From: QHXN01 sp032162705
Lineage (GTDB): Bacteria > Acidobacteriota > Blastocatellia > Pyrinomonadales > Pyrinomonadaceae
DNA length: 64,000 nt
Assembly: GCA_032162705.1 (NCBI GenBank)
Contig: JAVRON010000052.1
Location: 44,347 to 108,346, forward strand
Direction of reading: 5' to 3'
In this document: positions 61,057 to 64,000 of the stretch, piece by piece
Layout of the letters: each line of letters starts with the position of its first letter
Numbering within the stretch: position 1 is the first letter of the stretch
Position numbers and translations under genes: made by a program
The notes under the pieces: model-generated
Seen by the model: only the letters and a program-made list of their open reading frames with translations
Database searches by the model: none
Told to the model about the DNA's origin: nothing

Positions 61057-63786
61057 TATCTCTCTCACCCTGCGTTCAAGGTCAGCGGTGATTGTCGCGG
61101 GTTCTTGGTCGCGGGTGTAGGTGACTGGCTCACCGAAGCGGATGGTGACGCTGTGGGGGAGAGAGAAGCCTCGGCGACCCGAAAGCTTTAGCTCAAGGAG
61201 TCCGTCGATGCGGACGGGCACGACGGGGATGCCGAGCTTCGAGGCGAGGACGCCGATGCCGCCCATGAAGGGATTCATCCCCATCTTCTCGGCGCGCGCG
61301 CCCTCTGGGAAGACGAGCAAGCTGTAGCCTCGATCCACTGTCTCGCCCGCGAAGGCAAAGCTGCGCCGGAACCCGCTCGCCTTCGGCAGAGAGAAGGTGT
61401 TGAAGATCGTGACGACCAGAAAATACTGTGCGCGCCAACGCAGACGACTGAGCAAGGACGTGCCCACGGGCGGTCGTCGCCACCAGCGCAAACGCTCGCC
61501 TTCCTGCGCGATGGCGAGGCTGCGGCGGAAACGTCCGGGCAGAGCCGAGAGGATAAGCGCGTGGTCGAAGTACGTAATGTGATTCGAGACGAAGAGCGCC
61601 GGGCCTCGAAGGTCGCGCAAATTCTCTTTGCCGCGCACGCGCACCCATGAGAGCACAGAGGTGATGGGGAGCACGACCGCGTAGAAGAACGCGACGCGGA
61701 GCCACTTGACCGGACGGCGCTGCGTCCAGGCAGGGTAAGGGTACTGCGACGCTTCTTCAGACGTGATGCCGCCGCCTCTCACGATGCGCTCGACCTCGCC
61801 GACGGTCGTCGCGGCGGTAAAGCTCGCCTCGTCGATCTCAATCTGATAGCGGTCTTCGAGTGCGCTCAGAAGCTCGACGCGACCCAGCGAGTCGAGCTTC
61901 AAATCAGTCGAGAGATTCGCCGAAGAATCGAGCATCCCGGTGAACTCACCGCCTGCGCGAGAGGCAAGCGAAGCGATGAGGGATGACGGATGAGGGAAGA
62001 GCGCCGTGTGCGCGGCAAGCGATGATTGAGCCGCAAGGGATGAAGTAACAACAGCGACACTCTCATCATTAACAGCGGCGCTCTCATCTTTCATCCAGCC
62101 GAATTCATCTTTCGTCAGTCCGCACTGCGCGCCGTGCGGTGACTTCCCGTTCGTGCCCCCATTCTTCTTTCGCAGTTCGGTATTGAGTCGTTCGAGAATG
62201 TCACGCTTACGAACCTTCTGTGTGGTCGTGCGTGGGAAGTCGGACTCGGGCCAGACTTGCCAGCGACGTATGTGCTGGTGGCGCGCGAGCGTCCGGTTTG
62301 CGGCTTCGACGGCGAGCAAGGGGTCGGCCCCTTTGTCACGCATGATGAGTACGGCCAATGGCTCAGGGCCCCGCTGCGCCTCGACGCCGACGACAGCGCA
62401 CAGCTTTACGCCGGGCTGGCGATTGAGCGCTGCCTCGATGTCTTCGGGGTAGATGTTCAGCCCCGCGGCGGTGACGATCACGTCCTTCTTGCGTCCACGG
62501 AAATAGATGTTTCCCGCATCGTCTTTCTCGCCGAGGTCGCCCGTGCGGAGCCAGCCCGCGTCGGCGTGTGGCTGCACGTCAACCAACGGCTTCGCGTCGG
62601 CCAACGGCCCAGCCGCACCGTCGCTCCAGTAGCCGGGCGAGACATTCGCGCCGCGCACGAGAATCTCGCCCGACGCGTCGAGCTTCATCTCCTGACCTGG
62701 AAGAATTTTTCCAATCGAGCCGTGGCCGGGCTTGAACGGATGGTTGACCGTAACGAGCGAAGCCGTCTCGGTCATGCCGTAACCCTGTACGACGGCCAAA
62801 CCCAGTCGACCCCAAAAGGTCTCGGTCTCGTGCGTGAGCGTCGCGCCGCCGGTGACAAAGGCCCAGAACTTCCAGCCGAAATATCGATGGATGCGCCGGA
62901 AAATCCAGAGACGCTTGAGCGTGTGCGCGCCTTCGGCCCGCGCGAGGTCGCGTCGCAGACGGGGCCCGCGTCCCCGCGCCTCTTCGCGGCGTTCGACGTG
63001 CTCGCGTAAGGAGTCGAGCAGGCGCGGGACGGTGACGACGACCGAGACGCGACTACGTTTTATCGCGCCGACAATCTCAGAAGGATTGAGCGTGTCATGG
63101 AAGATGACTTCGCCGCCGAGCAGTTGCGGGACGAGGATGCCCATGAACTGGCCGAAGACGTGGCTGAGCGGCAGGAGACAGAGAAAGCGCACGGGATGGA
63201 TGAGCCGTTCCCAGCGCATGTATTTACGAATCTCCGCTTCGAGCGGGGCGAGATTCGCGAGCAGGTTGCGATGCGTCAGACAGACACCGCGCGGCTCGGC
63301 GGTCGTCCCCGAAGTGTAGATGATCTCGACGAGGTCGTCTTCGGAAATGTCTTTCGACTCGAAAGGCGCGTGCGAGTGGCGTGCGAGGGTCTCTTCTAAG
63401 TCTTCGAGCGGGAGTGTCTGGAGGCCGAGCGCGTCCGCGTGCGGTTTCGTCTCGGAGCTGACCACGAGGAGCACGGCACGCGTCTGTTGCTCTACGCGCG
63501 AGACGAAATCGGGCGCGCTCTCAACGTCGAGCGGCACGACGACGACGCCTCGCAAGGCACAGCCGAAGAAGACCGCCACCCATTCGGGGCCGTTCGACGC
63601 CCAGAGCAGAACCCGCTCGCCCCGTTCGATGCCGCGCGCTTCGAGTTCACGCGCGAAGCGCGAGGCCGTCTGCGCCACGCGCGCGTAAGACCAGCGAACA
63701 AGGCGCAAGCCACGCCTGTGCGCGAAGGCCGTCTCCGCGCCGCGCCGGAGGTAATCGTCAAGATAGCTGTTGATGGTAGAACGCAT
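61045..63786 (-). CDS. AMP-dependent acyl ligase / acyl-carrier domain / PlsC acyltransferase fusion
   Basis: A 913-aa three-domain protein: an AMP-binding ligase domain (about 1-550; IYTSGTTAEPRG and YGMTETASLV), a carrier-protein-like domain (about 615-680; DLKLDSLGRVEL with the phosphopantetheine Ser in DSL) and a PlsC glycerolipid acyltransferase (about 690-905; SNHITYFDHAL, i.e. N-H-x4-D, plus FPEGARAEK). It could activate a free fatty acid, load it on the carrier and pass it to lysophospholipid, like E. coli Aas, in which the domain order is reversed. The linker before the carrier (about 555-610) is encoded by a GATGAGG-type repeat. ATG 63786 is chosen over TTG 63834. Confidence 0.88.
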   Translation of the reverse strand: MRSTINSYLDDYLRRGAETAFAHRRGLRLVRWSYARVAQTASRFARELEARGIERGERVLLWASNGPEWVAVFFGCALRGVVVVPLDVESAPDFVSRVEQQTRAVLLVVSSETKPHADALGLQTLPLEDLEETLARHSHAPFESKDISEDDLVEIIYTSGTTAEPRGVCLTHRNLLANLAPLEAEIRKYMRWERLIHPVRFLCLLPLSHVFGQFMGILVPQLLGGEVIFHDTLNPSEIVGAIKRSRVSVVVTVPRLLDSLREHVERREEARGRGPRLRRDLARAEGAHTLKRLWIFRRIHRYFGWKFWAFVTGGATLTHETETFWGRLGLAVVQGYGMTETASLVTVNHPFKPGHGSIGKILPGQEMKLDASGEILVRGANVSPGYWSDGAAGPLADAKPLVDVQPHADAGWLRTGDLGEKDDAGNIYFRGRKKDVIVTAAGLNIYPEDIEAALNRQPGVKLCAVVGVEAQRGPEPLAVLIMRDKGADPLLAVEAANRTLARHQHIRRWQVWPESDFPRTTTQKVRKRDILERLNTELRKKNGGTNGKSPHGAQCGLTKDEFGWMKDESAAVNDESVAVVTSSLAAQSSLAAHTALFPHPSSLIASLASRAGGEFTGMLDSSANLSTDLKLDSLGRVELLSALEDRYQIEIDEASFTAATTVGEVERIVRGGGITSEEASQYPYPAWTQRRPVKWLRVAFFYAVVLPITSVLSWVRVRGKENLRDLRGPALFVSNHITYFDHALILSALPGRFRRSLAIAQEGERLRWWRRPPVGTSLLSRLRWRAQYFLVVTIFNTFSLPKASGFRRSFAFAGETVDRGYSLLVFPEGARAEKMGMNPFMGGIGVLASKLGIPVVPVRIDGLLELKLSGRRGFSLPHSVTIRFGEPVTYTRDQEPATITADLERRVREISSQ
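61974..62120. repeat. In-frame GATGAGG heptamer inverted repeat in the fusion gene
   Basis: Left words GCGATGA-GGGATGA-CGGATGA-GGGAAGA-GCG (from about 61974); the right arm is degenerate inverse words (CTCATCT-TTCATCC...TTCATCT-TTCGTCA). The frame stays open on the reverse strand and codes for the linker (KDESAAVNDESVAVV...) between the ligase and carrier domains. Confidence 0.8.
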
Positions 63787-63969
63787 AAGCCCTTTGTTCG
63801 AATGATTGGCTGCGGGCACATCTAAATTCTGCAACCCGCGTGAAGCATTGTCGAGGCGGCGCGCACAAAGAGACCGGTCGCTTGTGACAGTTTCTTATCT
63901 GCACAGTCGCCGTCGGTGCGCGGGGCGTGCGCTTCATAACATCTTCACTCGAATGTGAAGTGCGGGGCG

Positions 63970-64000
63970 ATTCACCACAGAGACACAGAGGACACGGAGG
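63970..64000. repeat. Left half of a CCACAGAGG-family palindrome (copy g), cut by the window end
   Basis: ATTCACCACAGAGACACAG begins a left arm identical in context (preceded by TGCGGGGCG) to the 37.6 kb copy. The rest of 63787-63969 shows no gene. Confidence 0.75.

Overview
This 64 kb window is high-GC, gene-dense bacterial chromosome, probably from a soil-type Acidobacteriota (Blastocatellia/Pyrinomonadales-like). That placement is inferred from the gene mix: a DUF1800/DUF1501 secreted pair, mosaic Reeler/CHRD/DUF4214 proteins, glycine decarboxylase split into GcvPA and GcvPB, a MurE with the DNPR motif of meso-diaminopimelate ligases, DUF3108 proteins and many short palindromic intergenic repeats. 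No 16S gene is present to confirm it. I see no prophage, insertion sequence, CRISPR array or origin, and only one RNA gene, a tRNA-Gly(CCC).

Layout. 0-8.3 kb: secreted DUF1800 and DUF1501 proteins and a 1369-aa mosaic sugar-dehydrogenase-like protein. 8.3-13 kb: small housekeeping or unknown genes (J-domain, VOC, radical SAM) and a CBS/sugar-dehydrogenase operon. 13-19.8 kb: an amino-sugar cluster (GlmS-like SIS protein, GH20 hexosaminidase, NagX-like membrane protein) followed by a D-aminoacylase-type hydrolase, consistent with chitin or peptidoglycan scavenging. 19.9-28.4 kb: murE, a TIGR01777 epimerase, a reverse-strand lysA/four-helix-bundle/permease run, an aminotransferase and an FMN reductase. 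28.4-29.0 kb: an AT-rich islet with a PD-(D/E)XK endonuclease-like gene beside tRNA-Gly. 29.2-35.4 kb: a hendecad-repeat lipoprotein, a small unknown gene and the gcvT-gcvH-gcvPA-(zinc ribbon)-gcvPB operon. 35.6-41 kb: M48 protease, caspase-fold protease and TPR protein. 41.3-43.3 kb: ECF sigma factor and zinc-finger anti-sigma, separated by 540 bp of nested repeats. 43.8-50.6 kb: a YfgM-like TPR protein, a YdjM-like membrane protein, nth, an ATP-grasp enzyme and xerD. 50.8-56.2 kb: a YhiN flavoprotein and the tesA / ybbA-ybbP divergent unit. 56.4-63.8 kb: a DUF3108 protein, a pyrD-pyrF-hydrolase run and an AMP-ligase/ACP/PlsC fusion.

The most unusual feature is the intergenic DNA. At least eight sequence-unrelated short-repeat families share one design: tandem 7-bp words in left and right arms that are inverted copies, around a 10-70 nt core. 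Two further palindrome families are not heptameric. These elements sit at gene ends, and in at least seven genes the stop codon and last few residues come from the repeat. Two copies lie in frame inside genes. Because 7 is not a multiple of 3, a stop-containing heptamer offers stops in successive frames, and the inverted arms do this for translation entering from either side. I see no transposase that would explain their spread.
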